This document shows, piece by piece, positions 1-8,508 of a stretch of 64,000 bases of DNA. The notes below the pieces were generated by a model. The model searched no databases. It saw nothing but the letters and a program-made list of their open reading frames with translations, and was not told the origin of the DNA. This stretch comes from Desulfobacterales bacterium (GTDB taxonomy: Bacteria > Desulfobacterota > Desulfobacteria > Desulfobacterales > CAFBRK01). Where the stretch lies: the NCBI GenBank assembly GCA_021737185.1, contig JAIPEL010000009.1:1-64000 (forward strand). The letters are read 5' to 3'. The number at the start of each line of letters is the position of its first letter. The stretch's first letter is position 1. The position numbers and the translations under genes are program-made.

Positions 1-33
1 TTTTGATCCGGCATCCAGAAGTTGTTGAAATCA

Positions 34-153
34 CTGGATTCCCGCTTTCGCGGGAATGACGGAAAATGGAAAAGTCCCATAATTGTCGCTCCCGCGAAGG
101 CGGGAGCCCAGAACTATTTGAAATGACTGGATTCCCGCCTGCGCGGGAATGAC
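34..153. repeat. cluster of three short palindromic repeats
   Basis: Three copies of a short GC-rich palindrome of the form attcccgc-N-gcgggaat lie about 30 to 50 bases apart, the middle one (about 89-112) in the opposite orientation. Each can fold into a hairpin of 8 to 10 base pairs. This is a REP-like dispersed intergenic repeat that lies downstream of the minus-strand M48 protease gene. A degenerate fragment of similar sequence (gtcattccgg) begins again at the right edge of the window. The spacing is irregular and there are no unique spacers of constant length, so this is not a CRISPR array. Confidence 0.75.
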
Positions 154-216
154 AAAAAAAGAAAACGGCGACTTTTTACGAAGCCATCATTTCTAAATTC
201 TAAATGCCTTCCTGCC

Positions 217-1617
217 CTATCGTTTCGTTTTCGTATCTTTTCCCTGCACTTTCCCGAGAAGTTCGGCGGCTTTTTTTCGGATCTCTTCGTCCTGGCTCGA
301 TTCTCTGGCGCGGTTGAGGTGAAAAACGGCATTCGGGGTATCGCCTTTTTGCCGGTAGTGCACACCCAGATAGTAGTGGGCCGTCCCGGGTTTTGCCATG
401 CGGTTGTATACTTCGCCCAGTGCATAGTAAGCCGGCGTGTAGTCGGGCCTCTGGGCGACGAGATTTTCCAGGGTCCAGGCGGCGCGCCCCAGATCGCCTG
501 TCTGCATGCGGGCCTGACTCAAGTAGTACGCACGCTCCGGATCGAACGGCGGCAGACTCTCGGCGTTTTGGAGAATTTCCAGGGCCTGTTCGTATCTTCC
601 ACTCTGGTAGTAGACCCGGCCCAGGTCGGTCAGGAAGTCCGAATCGAACGGTCGCTTGGCCACCGCTTTTTTCAGATGATCGATCGCCTCGTCACGGTGG
701 CCGGTGCGCGCCATGAGCAGGCCGTATCCATACTGGATCAGCGGGTCCCCCGGTGTTTCCTTCAACCGCCGCTCATATTGCTGCGTCGCGCCGGCGATGT
801 CGCCGTGCATGGCCACCAACCGCACCTGCATTTTTCGGAAAGAAAATTCGTCGACATCGCCGGAGGTCGTGTCGTGGTTTTCCAGCCAGGTGTCGATCAA
901 CGCCATACGGTCTTCAGAGGCCGGATGGGTCATCAGGTAGGTGGGCACGTCGCCGAACCACTGCTTGGAACGAATCTTCTGCAGCGCCGCCAGCAGGCCT
1001 TTTGCGCTGTAGCCTGCGCTGTCCAGGTATTGCAGGCCGAGCTGGTCCGCCTGCAGCTCGTCTTGACGGCTGTAAGCCAGGGTCATGGACTGGCCGGCAG
1101 CCATGGAGCCGACAGCCAATGCCTGGCCCATCGCCGCTCCGGCCGCCGGCCCGATCAGCGCGCCGGCTACCATGCCGGCCAGGGTGGCCGCACTGATCTT
1201 CTTGGATCGTTCGATCCGGTCAGAAATATGCCGTGCCGTCACATGGGCGATTTCATGGGCCAGGATTCCGGCAAGCTCTTCTTCATGGTCGAAGGCCTCC
1301 AGCAGACCGCTGTTGATGAAGATATGCCCCGCCGGGCTGGCGAAGGCGTTGTAGACCGGTTCGTCGACCACATAAAAACGATAAGAAAACGGCTGCGGCG
1401 GTACATGGGCCAGAATTCTTTTTCCGACTCGATTGACGTAGTCCACCACCGGCGGATCCCGGATGAGATCCAGCTGCTGGGCGATCATCGCCAGAAATTC
1501 CCGGGAAAGCTCCTCTTCTTCACCGACGGTGATGGCATCGGCCGGCCCGGCGCACAGCACTCCGGCAGCAACGATCGTGAAGGCAAAAAACACCGTCAAC
1601 AATTTTTTCAGCCACAT
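217..1617 (-). CDS. M48 family periplasmic metalloprotease with TPR repeats (BepA-like)
   Basis: A 466-residue exported zinc protease. Residues 1-28 form a signal peptide ending around GPADA. The zinc site is HEIAH at about 121-125, with the third ligand in the ELQAD segment at about 187-191. A Gly/Ala-rich hydrophobic stretch lies between them (about 143-178). The C-terminal 200 residues carry tetratricopeptide-like repeats (for example YGYGLLMARTGHRDEAIDHL). This order, M48 then TPR, is that of BepA/YfgC-type proteins, which work in the periplasm on assembly or degradation of outer-membrane proteins. The gene stands alone and reads away from parA; the start is the ATG preceding a clear signal peptide. 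The family call is firm; the substrate is unknown. Confidence 0.9.
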   Translation of the reverse strand: MWLKKLLTVFFAFTIVAAGVLCAGPADAITVGEEEELSREFLAMIAQQLDLIRDPPVVDYVNRVGKRILAHVPPQPFSYRFYVVDEPVYNAFASPAGHIFINSGLLEAFDHEEELAGILAHEIAHVTARHISDRIERSKKISAATLAGMVAGALIGPAAGAAMGQALAVGSMAAGQSMTLAYSRQDELQADQLGLQYLDSAGYSAKGLLAALQKIRSKQWFGDVPTYLMTHPASEDRMALIDTWLENHDTTSGDVDEFSFRKMQVRLVAMHGDIAGATQQYERRLKETPGDPLIQYGYGLLMARTGHRDEAIDHLKKAVAKRPFDSDFLTDLGRVYYQSGRYEQALEILQNAESLPPFDPERAYYLSQARMQTGDLGRAAWTLENLVAQRPDYTPAYYALGEVYNRMAKPGTAHYYLGVHYRQKGDTPNAVFHLNRARESSQDEEIRKKAAELLGKVQGKDTKTKR

Positions 1618-1804
1618 AACGCCTCCGCAAAAGCGGCAGCAAATGATCCATTTCGCATCATCATGAATCCCAAAATTGAATAATTAAAAATAAGCACTCA
1701 ACCGGCCGATTGGCAAAAAAATCGACCTGATTTGTGACAATCCCTATATCTCACAATCTAATTCCCTTTTCAAATCGGGTTCGCTGTGGTAAACATCCCC
1801 GGTT

Positions 1805-2593
1805 ATGGCGTACGTCCTTTGCATAGCCAATCAGAAAGGAGGCGTCGGCAAAACCACCACGGCCATCAATCTTTCGGCTGCCTTGGCCGTGTCGGAAAAG
1901 CCGACCCTGCTGGTGGACTGCGATCCCCAGGCCAACGCCACCACCGGCGTCGGCATCGACAAGCACGGCGTCGAGCAGACCCTCTATCACGGCGTGATCG
2001 GCGAATCCGACGCCGATGCCCTGATCGTTTCCAGCATCATCGAACACCTCAAGGTCATTCCGTCGCGGGTGGAACTGATCGGTTTTGAAGTGGAGATGAT
2101 GGGCACCCCCGGCCGTGAGACCCGGCTCAAGGAGCTGCTGGCGCAGGTGGCCGACCGGTTCGAGTACATCGTTCTGGACTGCCCCCCCTCGCTTTCGCTT
2201 CTGACGGTCAATGCCATGACGGCGGCAAACGACATGCTGATTCCGCTTCAATGCGAGTTCTATGCATTGGAAGGCCTTGGGCAGCTTCTTCAGACGATCC
2301 GGCGCATTCAAGGAGGGCTGAACCCCGCCCTGGGGGTGGCAGGGATCCTTTTGACCATGTTCGACAAGCGAACCAACCTGTCCTACCAGGTGGCCGAAGA
2401 TGCAGAGAATTATTTCCAGGAGCTGGTTTTCAAAACCGTCATTCCCAGAAACGTCCGCCTGAGTGAGGCGCCCAGCTTTGGAAAGCCGATTCTGCTCTAT
2501 GACGCGACCTCCGCAGGGGCGGTCAGCTACTTTTCCCTGGCCAAGGAAATCATGAACGGCAAGAAGTCAGAGACGGCCGATGTCCGAGGATAA
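1805..2593 (+). CDS. parA: ParA family chromosome-partitioning ATPase
   Basis: A 262-residue deviant Walker ATPase. The N-terminus carries the deviant Walker A motif KGGVGKTT (about 11-18), then VDCDPQANAT (Walker A' region) and VLDCPPSLS (Walker B). The length matches Soj-type ParA proteins. It would bind DNA as an ATP dimer and be stimulated by ParB to move or separate origins. The downstream parB overlaps its last 14 bases, so the two are translationally coupled. No parS-like 16-bp palindrome was seen in the flanking sequence. A chromosomal rather than plasmid origin is likely because the neighbours are housekeeping genes. Confidence 0.95.
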   Translation: MAYVLCIANQKGGVGKTTTAINLSAALAVSEKPTLLVDCDPQANATTGVGIDKHGVEQTLYHGVIGESDADALIVSSIIEHLKVIPSRVELIGFEVEMMGTPGRETRLKELLAQVADRFEYIVLDCPPSLSLLTVNAMTAANDMLIPLQCEFYALEGLGQLLQTIRRIQGGLNPALGVAGILLTMFDKRTNLSYQVAEDAENYFQELVFKTVIPRNVRLSEAPSFGKPILLYDATSAGAVSYFSLAKEIMNGKKSETADVRG

Positions 2594-3479
2594 ACCCAAA
2601 AAACAGCCCGCAGCGGGCCGTCAGCGGAAAAAAGTCGCTCTGGGCCGGGGGCTGGACGCCTTGATTCCGGACCTATCCCAGGAAAAGTCCGCCCCCCGGG
2701 ATTTTTTTTCGTGTGAAATCGACCGGATCCGTCCCAACCGCTACCAACCGAGAAGGCAGTTCTCCGAAACCGATCTGGACGAGCTGCGCCGGTCGATTGC
2801 CGAGCAGGGGGTCCTTCAGCCGCTTTTGGTCCGGCCCGACGGGGGGGGATACGAACTGATCGCCGGCGAGCGGCGGCTGCGCGCCGCCAAGATGGCCGGC
2901 TTGACTGCCGTGCCGGTGGTGGTCAAGACGATCAGCGACAGCGAGATGCTGGCCGTGTCGATCATCGAAAACATCCAGCGGGCGGATCTCAATCCGTTGG
3001 AAGAGGCCGACGCCTACCATCGGCTGATGACCGAATTCAGTCTGACCCAGGAACAGGTCGCCGACCGGGTCGGCAAGGGTCGTCCGACCGTGGCCAATTT
3101 CCTGCGTCTAAGAAGCCTGCCCGAGCCGATTCAGGCCAGCATCCTTTCCGGGGAGCTGAGCATGGGCCACGCGCGGGCGCTTCTGAGCGCCGAATCCGGC
3201 GCCCGGCAGCTTGCCGCCTGGAGGCGGGTGATCAAAGACGGCCTGTCGGTGAGAGAGACCGAAGCCCTGGTTCGGCGGCTGAAAAACGAGGCCCCGCCAA
3301 AAAAGCCGGTTCGCACCCCGGAGGACCCCTACTTTTCGGATCTGGCCGAACGGCTTTCCCGCCGCTTCGGCACCCGCGTGAAAATCCAGCGGCGGGGCAA
3401 AAAGGGAAAGCTCGAGATCGAGTTCTACAGCGACGACGATCTCGATCGTCTTCTGGTCCTGCTCGGCCGGGAGCCTTAG
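2580..3479 (+). CDS. parB: ParB/Spo0J family partition protein
   Basis: A 299-residue ParB. After a basic N-terminal tail (KKVALGRGLDALIPDL, the segment that contacts ParA) comes the ParB/Srx nuclease-like CTPase domain with RPNRYQPRR and the signature IAGERRLRAA. A helix-turn-helix region follows (LTQEQVADRVGKGRPTVANF) that should read parS. The C-terminal 80 residues form the dimerisation domain (RLSRRFGTRVKIQ). The gene overlaps parA by 14 bases. Nothing is missing or unusual. The ParB protein and its ATPase partner would segregate the chromosome origin. Confidence 0.95.
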   Translation: MSEDKPKKQPAAGRQRKKVALGRGLDALIPDLSQEKSAPRDFFSCEIDRIRPNRYQPRRQFSETDLDELRRSIAEQGVLQPLLVRPDGGGYELIAGERRLRAAKMAGLTAVPVVVKTISDSEMLAVSIIENIQRADLNPLEEADAYHRLMTEFSLTQEQVADRVGKGRPTVANFLRLRSLPEPIQASILSGELSMGHARALLSAESGARQLAAWRRVIKDGLSVRETEALVRRLKNEAPPKKPVRTPEDPYFSDLAERLSRRFGTRVKIQRRGKKGKLEIEFYSDDDLDRLLVLLGREP

Positions 3480-3550
3480 TTTCGAACGATACCCCACAAC
3501 TTGGCAGCCGGAGCTGAAAGGCTATATCGTTGCGCGGAGAACAGTGATCA

Positions 3551-3617
3551 AGCACGAAATTCGAATATCGAAATACGAAACAAATCCTAAATTCAAATAA
3601 CCAAATGACCAAAACAA
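3551..3617 (+). repeat. AT-rich GCACGAAAT-type dispersed repeat, copy A
   Basis: The sequence reads agcacgaaattcgaatatcg and continues with cgaaatacgaaacaaat and accaaatgacc. Related copies occur at about 6738-6785 (reverse), 55096-55165 (forward) and 55222-55280 (reverse). It fills most of the 269-base gap between parB and the NYN gene. Its AT content is far above that of the surrounding genes. No transposase is linked to it. Confidence 0.75.
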
Positions 3618-3748
3618 AGGATCACCATCAACCTAATTTGGGTTTTATTTGTTGAGGGCACTCACCGAAGTTATGCTTTCGAGCACCTAGCCATGGCCCT
3701 GCCCGCTGCGGCCGATATTTCGAACCGGCCGGGCGGCAACGACACCTG

Positions 3749-4270
3749 ATGGCGCTTCATATTATCATCGACGGGTACAACCTGATCCGGCAGTCGCCGG
3801 AGATGAGCCGGCTGGACCGGATCGATCTGCAGCAGGGCCGGGAGGCGCTGCTGCAGCGCCTTGCCGAGTACCGGAAGGTGAAACCTCACCGGATCACCGT
3901 TGTCTTCGATGGAACCGATGCGCCGATTCCCGGGGGACAAAGGGACCGTTTCGGCGGGATTGATGTCCGTTTTTCCCGAAGGGGTGAGGCTGCTGACGCC
4001 GTCATCCAGAGAATGGCTGCACGGGAAAAGGAGCGTGCGTTGGTGGTCAGTTCGGACCGCGCGGTGGCCGATTTTGCCGCCGGCCGGGGTGCTGCCGTCA
4101 TCGATTCGTCCGATTTCGAGGATAGACTCGAGTTGGCCGCGGCCGGTGTTTCCGGCGGCGGTCAAAGCCCCCCCGACGAGGGATGGGCGCCGACCACCCG
4201 CAAAAAGGGTCCATCCCATCGGCTTTCCAAGCGCCAGAGGCGAAACAGGCGCAAGATAGGCAAACTCTGA
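3749..4270 (+). CDS. NYN domain (YacP-like) predicted ribonuclease
   Basis: A 173-residue protein starting MALHIIIDGYNLIRQ, the typical opening of NYN/PIN-like YacP (DUF901) proteins. The conserved acidic residues of the fold are visible: D9 in IDGYN, VVFDGTDAP (about 50-58), and VVSSDRAVADFA (about 97-108). The last 35 residues are basic and low in complexity (KRQRRNRRKIGKL), which suggests nucleic-acid contact. In Bacillus the related Rae1 cleaves mRNA at the ribosome; the activity here is inferred only from the family. The next gene, DUF3842, starts 80 bases downstream. Confidence 0.85.
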   Translation: MALHIIIDGYNLIRQSPEMSRLDRIDLQQGREALLQRLAEYRKVKPHRITVVFDGTDAPIPGGQRDRFGGIDVRFSRRGEAADAVIQRMAAREKERALVVSSDRAVADFAAGRGAAVIDSSDFEDRLELAAAGVSGGGQSPPDEGWAPTTRKKGPSHRLSKRQRRNRRKIGKL

Positions 4271-4350
4271 TCGGTCCCATTGACGGGCCGCGGCCGGATC
4301 TGGTAGGCAATACCGCTTTGACGGAATCGAGTCCGGGGAAGAATACTCAA

Positions 4351-4788
4351 ATGATATGCATCTGTGTAATCGACGGTCAGGGGGGCGGGATCGGCAGCAC
4401 CATCATCCGAAAGGTCAAAGAGGTCTTCGAAGAGACCGTGGAGATCGTTGCCCTGGGCACCAACGCGATTGCCACGGCCCAGATGCTCAAGGCCAAGGCG
4501 AACCGGGGGGCGTCCGGCGAAAATGCCATCGTCCAGACCGTCGGCCGGGTGGACCTCATTATCGGACCCCTGGGGATCGTCATGGCCAACGCCATGATGG
4601 GAGAAGTGACCCCCAAGATGGCCGAGGCCGTTTCTTCCAGCCCGGCGAAAAAGCTGCTTCTGCCGCTGACCCAGGAAAACGTTCAAATTGTCGGGGCTTC
4701 GGTCCTGCCGCTGCCCCGGCTGATCGAGGCCATGATCGAGAAAGATTTGACCGATATTCATGAAGGAGCCGAAAAACATCATGTGTGA
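4351..4788 (+). CDS. DUF3842 family protein
   Basis: A 145-residue protein. The ORF track starts upstream at 4183, but the conserved sequence begins MICICVIDGQGGGIGSTI at 4351, which I take as the start. The glycine-rich opening resembles a nucleotide-binding loop, and LIIGPLGIVMANAMMGEVT in the middle is strongly conserved-looking. This matches DUF3842 as I know it; no biochemical function is established. Its last 8 bases overlap the start of cooT, which implies translational coupling and a shared role, perhaps in nickel or carbon monoxide dehydrogenase metabolism (inference). Confidence 0.8.
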   Translation: MICICVIDGQGGGIGSTIIRKVKEVFEETVEIVALGTNAIATAQMLKAKANRGASGENAIVQTVGRVDLIIGPLGIVMANAMMGEVTPKMAEAVSSSPAKKLLLPLTQENVQIVGASVLPLPRLIEAMIEKDLTDIHEGAEKHHV

Positions 4789-4972
4789 GGCCAACGCGTA
4801 TCTCATTCATCAGGGAACAGAGGAGCTGGTCATGGAGGCGGTGGATACCGTCGAACCGGAGGAAGACGGTCTTCGTCTGGTCAGCATCTTCGGAGACCAG
4901 AAGTTTCTAAAAGCCCGCATCCATTCATTGTCCCTCGTCGACCACAAAGTGTTTCTCAAAAAGACCGAATAG
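4781..4972 (+). CDS. cooT: CooT family nickel-binding protein
   Basis: A 63-residue protein beginning MCEANAYLI. This N-terminus is the hallmark of CooT, a small dimeric protein from carbon monoxide dehydrogenase maturation loci that binds nickel through Cys2. The ORF track extends it upstream to 4760, but the ATG at 4781 puts the conserved cysteine at position 2 and overlaps the DUF3842 stop codon. The rest is a short beta-rich sequence ending VFLKKTE. No CODH gene is in the window, so CooT here is orphaned from cooS, as in many genomes. Confidence 0.85.
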   Translation: MCEANAYLIHQGTEELVMEAVDTVEPEEDGLRLVSIFGDQKFLKARIHSLSLVDHKVFLKKTE

Positions 4973-5012
4973 GCGGTTTGACCGGGGATTCCGCACTTTT
5001 GTTTCTCTGCAT

Positions 5013-6740
5013 ATGAAGCTTATCGTCGCCAAGACCGCCGGCTTTTGCATGGGGGTGCGGCGGGCCGTGGAATTGGCCCTGGACGCGCCGGGCAAACAGC
5101 AGGGGCCGATTTACACCTACGGGCCGCTGATCCACAATCCCCAGGTCCTCAACCTGATGAGGGAAAAGGGGATTTCGGTTCTGGAGCGCATACCGGAGAA
5201 GGGATCCGGCACGGTGATCGTTCGCGCCCACGGCGTGCCGAAGGATGCCCGCAAGCAGCTGGATCTTGCCGGATTCAACGTCATCGACGCCACCTGCCCG
5301 CGGGTCATCAAGGTGCAGACGATCATCGACCGCCACACCCGGCAAGGGTATGCGGCGGTCATCGTGGGCGACAAGGAGCATCCAGAAGTCGTTGGGCTGC
5401 TCGGATATGCCGGAAAGCACGGGGTCGTGGTCGACAGCGTCGAAGAGCTCTCCGCGCTTCCCCGATACGACAAAGCGATCATCGTGGCCCAAACCACCCA
5501 GAACACCCGGTTTTTCGAGACGGTTCGACTTTGGGCCGCCCAAAACGCACCCCACTACAAGGTGTTCAACACCATCTGCGACTCCACCGAAAAGCGGCAG
5601 CGCGAGGTGCAGCAGATGGCCGGGACCGTCGATGCCCTGGTCGTCGTGGGAGGGAAAAACAGCGGCAACACCCAGCGGCTGGCCGAAATCGGACGCGCTG
5701 CCGGCGTGCCGACCTACCATGTCGAAACCGACTCCGAGCTTGAGCTCCAGGCGCTTTCGGCTGCAGAGACCATCGGAATCACCGCCGGCGCCTCCACCCC
5801 GAACTGGATCATCAACCGGGTTTACCGGGCCCTGGAAACCCTGCCTTTCCGGCGGGCCAGCGGCTGGATCCGGGCCTTGTTCCGGTTTCAGCGGACATTG
5901 ATGATCACCAACGTGTACGTTTCTGTCGGCGCCGGCTTTTTGTGCTTTGCATGCCTCCGCCTTCTGAAGGTGCCCGATTCGATCCCGTTCGTTCTCATTG
6001 CCGCACTGTACGTACAATCGATGCACATCTTCAACAACCTGACCGGCGTCAAAGCCGACCATTACAACGATCCGGAGCGGGCCGCTTTTTACAACCGGTA
6101 TAAGGGGGTCCTTTCCCTGCTGGGGGTGGCCGCCGGCGGTGCGGGCCTGGCAACAGCCCTGGTCGTGGGCACCGGCCCGTTTCTCATTCTCTTGGCCATG
6201 AGCCTGATGGGGCTTTCCTACAACCTCCGACTGGTTCCGGCCGCGCTGACCGGCGGCCGCTATCGAAGCCTTAAAGATGTTCCCGGGTCCAAAACCGTTC
6301 TGATCGCCCTGGCCTGGGGGGTGGTGACCTCCCTCTTCCCGTCCCTGGCCGCGACCGGCACTTTTTCCCCGGCGGTCGGCGTCGTGTTTTCAGCCGCGGT
6401 GTTGATGGTGTTTGTCCGGACCGCCTTTTTCGATCTGCTCGACATGCAGGGGGACCGGATCGTGGGCAGAGGCACGATTCCGATCATTCTCGGCCAGCGC
6501 CGCACCATGAAATTGCTGCAAACTCTCTCTGCCGCCGCCGTTTTGCTGCTGGCCGGATCGAGCCTTGCCGGATGGACGGGCTATCTGGGCCTTGCCCTGG
6601 CGATTTGTCCGGTTTCCATGGCGCTGGTATTGATCGGCCACCAGAAAGAAAAGGTCCTCCCCGGGGTCAGGCTCGAATTCCTCATGGACACCCACTTTAT
6701 CTTGGCAGGGGTCATTGCCCTTTTGTTTTCGGCATTTTAA
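5013..6740 (+). CDS. ispH: fusion of IspH (HMBPP reductase) with a UbiA-family membrane prenyltransferase
   Basis: A 575-residue two-domain protein. Residues 1-280 are a complete IspH/LytB, which makes IPP and DMAPP in the last step of the MEP pathway; the three iron-sulfur cysteines are C12 (AGFCMGVRRAV), C95 (IDATCPRV) and C189 (FNTICDSTEKRQ). Residues 290-575 are a polytopic membrane domain with two aspartate-rich motifs, NNLTGVKADHYND (about 341-353) and DLLDMQGDRIVGRGTIP (about 474-490), as expected of UbiA-type prenyltransferases. There is no stop or frameshift between them. The second domain could place a prenyl group on a quinone or other aromatic ring, but its acceptor is unknown. 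Confidence 0.88.
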   Translation: MKLIVAKTAGFCMGVRRAVELALDAPGKQQGPIYTYGPLIHNPQVLNLMREKGISVLERIPEKGSGTVIVRAHGVPKDARKQLDLAGFNVIDATCPRVIKVQTIIDRHTRQGYAAVIVGDKEHPEVVGLLGYAGKHGVVVDSVEELSALPRYDKAIIVAQTTQNTRFFETVRLWAAQNAPHYKVFNTICDSTEKRQREVQQMAGTVDALVVVGGKNSGNTQRLAEIGRAAGVPTYHVETDSELELQALSAAETIGITAGASTPNWIINRVYRALETLPFRRASGWIRALFRFQRTLMITNVYVSVGAGFLCFACLRLLKVPDSIPFVLIAALYVQSMHIFNNLTGVKADHYNDPERAAFYNRYKGVLSLLGVAAGGAGLATALVVGTGPFLILLAMSLMGLSYNLRLVPAALTGGRYRSLKDVPGSKTVLIALAWGVVTSLFPSLAATGTFSPAVGVVFSAAVLMVFVRTAFFDLLDMQGDRIVGRGTIPIILGQRRTMKLLQTLSAAAVLLLAGSSLAGWTGYLGLALAICPVSMALVLIGHQKEKVLPGVRLEFLMDTHFILAGVIALLFSAF

Positions 6741-6785
6741 TTTGTTTCGGATTTCGTGCTTCGGAGTTCGAATTTTTATTTTGAT
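6738..6785 (-). repeat. GCACGAAAT-type dispersed repeat, copy B
   Basis: Read on the minus strand this is gaactccgaagcacgaaatc followed by cgaaacaaat, clearly related to the copies at 3551 and 55096. It begins at the stop codon of the ispH fusion and fills the gap before the next gene. Confidence 0.65.
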
Positions 6786-6837
6786 AGTGGTCCGGTTCGG
6801 ACCAACTCGAGTTGCATCCAACCAAGCGGAGAAGTTC

Positions 6838-8508
6838 ATGAATATCCAGAAGCTGGTGGTCATCGGCGGCGTTGCCGGCGGAGCCTCGTGTGCCGCCCGC
6901 GCCCGGAGGCTGTCCGAATCGGCGGAGATCGTCTTGCTCGAAAGGGGACCGTATGTGTCTTTTGCCAACTGCGGCCTTCCCTACTATGTGGGAAACGTCA
7001 TTACCGAAGAAGAGGACCTGCTGGTGGCATCGCCGCAGTTGTTCCGGGACCGGTTCCGCATCGACGTGCGCACCCAAAGCCTGGCGACAGCCATCGATCC
7101 AAAGCGGCGTCAGGTCTCGGTAACCGACCTGAACACCGGCAAACCCTACCAGGAATCCTACGACGCGCTGGTGATCTCGCCGGGGTCGGCGCCGGTGCGG
7201 CCGAATCTGCCGGGAATCGAGCTGCCGGGCATTTTCACCCTCCGGACGATTCCCGACACCCAGCGGATCGTGGAACAGGTCCGCGGCCGCCGGGTTCACA
7301 GGGCTGCGGTGGTCGGCGGGGGCTTTATCGGCCTGGAAATGACCGAAAACTTGCACCGGCTGGGAATCGAGGTGGACCTGATCGAGGCCCAAGCCCATGT
7401 GATGCCCGCTCTGGATCCGGAGGTGGCCTCTTTCATTCACGCGCATATGGAGGGAAAAGGGGTCCGGCTGCACCTTAACAGCGCGGTCTCCCGGTTCGAG
7501 GCCGCCGGCAGCGGGCTGACGATCCGCCTCGAATCCGGCCGGACGATTTCCGCCGACATGGTGCTGCTGGCGGTCGGCGTTCGTCCCGAATCCGGCCTGG
7601 CCGGGGAGGCCGGACTTGACCTTGGACCATCTGGCGGTATCCGCGTAGACGACCGGATGCAGACTTCCGATTCCCGGATATGGGCCGTTGGCGATGCGGT
7701 GGAAAGCAGCGATGTCCTCACCGGAGAACCCGTCCTGATTCCCCTAGCAGGACCGGCCAACCGACAGGGACGGATTGCGGCCGACGCGATATTTGCCGAG
7801 GATCTCGGCCACCGGTTCCGGGGGGTCCAGGGGACGGCGGTGGTCGGAGTGATGGGATTGACCGTCGCCTCCACCGGCCTGTCGGAAAAAGCATTGCACC
7901 GCCGGGATACGGGCATTGTCTTTGACAAGATATACATTCACCCGGAAAGCCACGCGGCGTATTATCCGGACGCAAAGACCATCACCTTGAAGGTGGTATA
8001 CGACACGGCCGACGGCCGTGTCCTGGGGGCCCAGGCCGTCGGCGAAAAGGGGGTGGAAAAGAGAATCGACGTGATCTCGGCTGCCGTCCAGTTTTCAGGA
8101 ACGGTATTCGACCTGGAGGAGGTCGAGCTCTGCTATGCCCCCCAGTACGGTTCGGCCAAGGACCCGGTCAACCTGGCCGGCATGGTGGCGGCAAATGCCT
8201 TGCGGGGCCTGAGCCCCCTGGCCCACTGGGAGACGCTTGAAGAAGAAAGGGATTTTATCCTGGATGTACGAGAGCCTGAAGAATTTAAAGAGGGCCACAT
8301 CCCAGGTGCGGTCCACATCCCCTTGCACGACCTGAGGCAGCGGATAGACGAGCTGCCCCAGGACCGGCCGATTCTGACCCACTGCTATGTGGGGCAGCGC
8401 TCCCATATCGCGGTCCGCATCCTGCGGCAGCTCGGCTTCGACGCGTACAACCTGTCCGGCGGGTACAGGATGTATGAAGCCTATCAGCGCCTGAGAAACT
8501 GTCCATAG
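6838..8508 (+). CDS. CoA-disulfide reductase-like flavoprotein with C-terminal rhodanese domain
   Basis: A 556-residue protein; the ORF track starts at 6715, but the FAD-binding fold begins MNIQKLVVIGGVAGG at 6838. The active-site cysteine C45 lies in YVSFANCGLPYYVG, as in CoA-disulfide reductases and related NADH oxidases/persulfide reductases. An NAD-binding GxGxxG-like segment (AAVVGGGFIGLEMTENL) and the FAD segment IWAVGDAVES follow. The last 90 residues are a rhodanese domain (FILDVREPEEFKEGHIPGA) with its catalytic cysteine about C516 in HCYVGQRSH. The pairing suggests a persulfide or polysulfide reductase role (inference). The last codons lie inside a large palindromic repeat. Confidence 0.88.
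   Translation: MNIQKLVVIGGVAGGASCAARARRLSESAEIVLLERGPYVSFANCGLPYYVGNVITEEEDLLVASPQLFRDRFRIDVRTQSLATAIDPKRRQVSVTDLNTGKPYQESYDALVISPGSAPVRPNLPGIELPGIFTLRTIPDTQRIVEQVRGRRVHRAAVVGGGFIGLEMTENLHRLGIEVDLIEAQAHVMPALDPEVASFIHAHMEGKGVRLHLNSAVSRFEAAGSGLTIRLESGRTISADMVLLAVGVRPESGLAGEAGLDLGPSGGIRVDDRMQTSDSRIWAVGDAVESSDVLTGEPVLIPLAGPANRQGRIAADAIFAEDLGHRFRGVQGTAVVGVMGLTVASTGLSEKALHRRDTGIVFDKIYIHPESHAAYYPDAKTITLKVVYDTADGRVLGAQAVGEKGVEKRIDVISAAVQFSGTVFDLEEVELCYAPQYGSAKDPVNLAGMVAANALRGLSPLAHWETLEEERDFILDVREPEEFKEGHIPGAVHIPLHDLRQRIDELPQDRPILTHCYVGQRSHIAVRILRQLGFDAYNLSGGYRMYEAYQRLRNCP

Noticed and set aside
34-153. CRISPR-like spaced palindromes at the left edge
   Set aside because: Only three units, one inverted, with unequal spacing and no cas genes.
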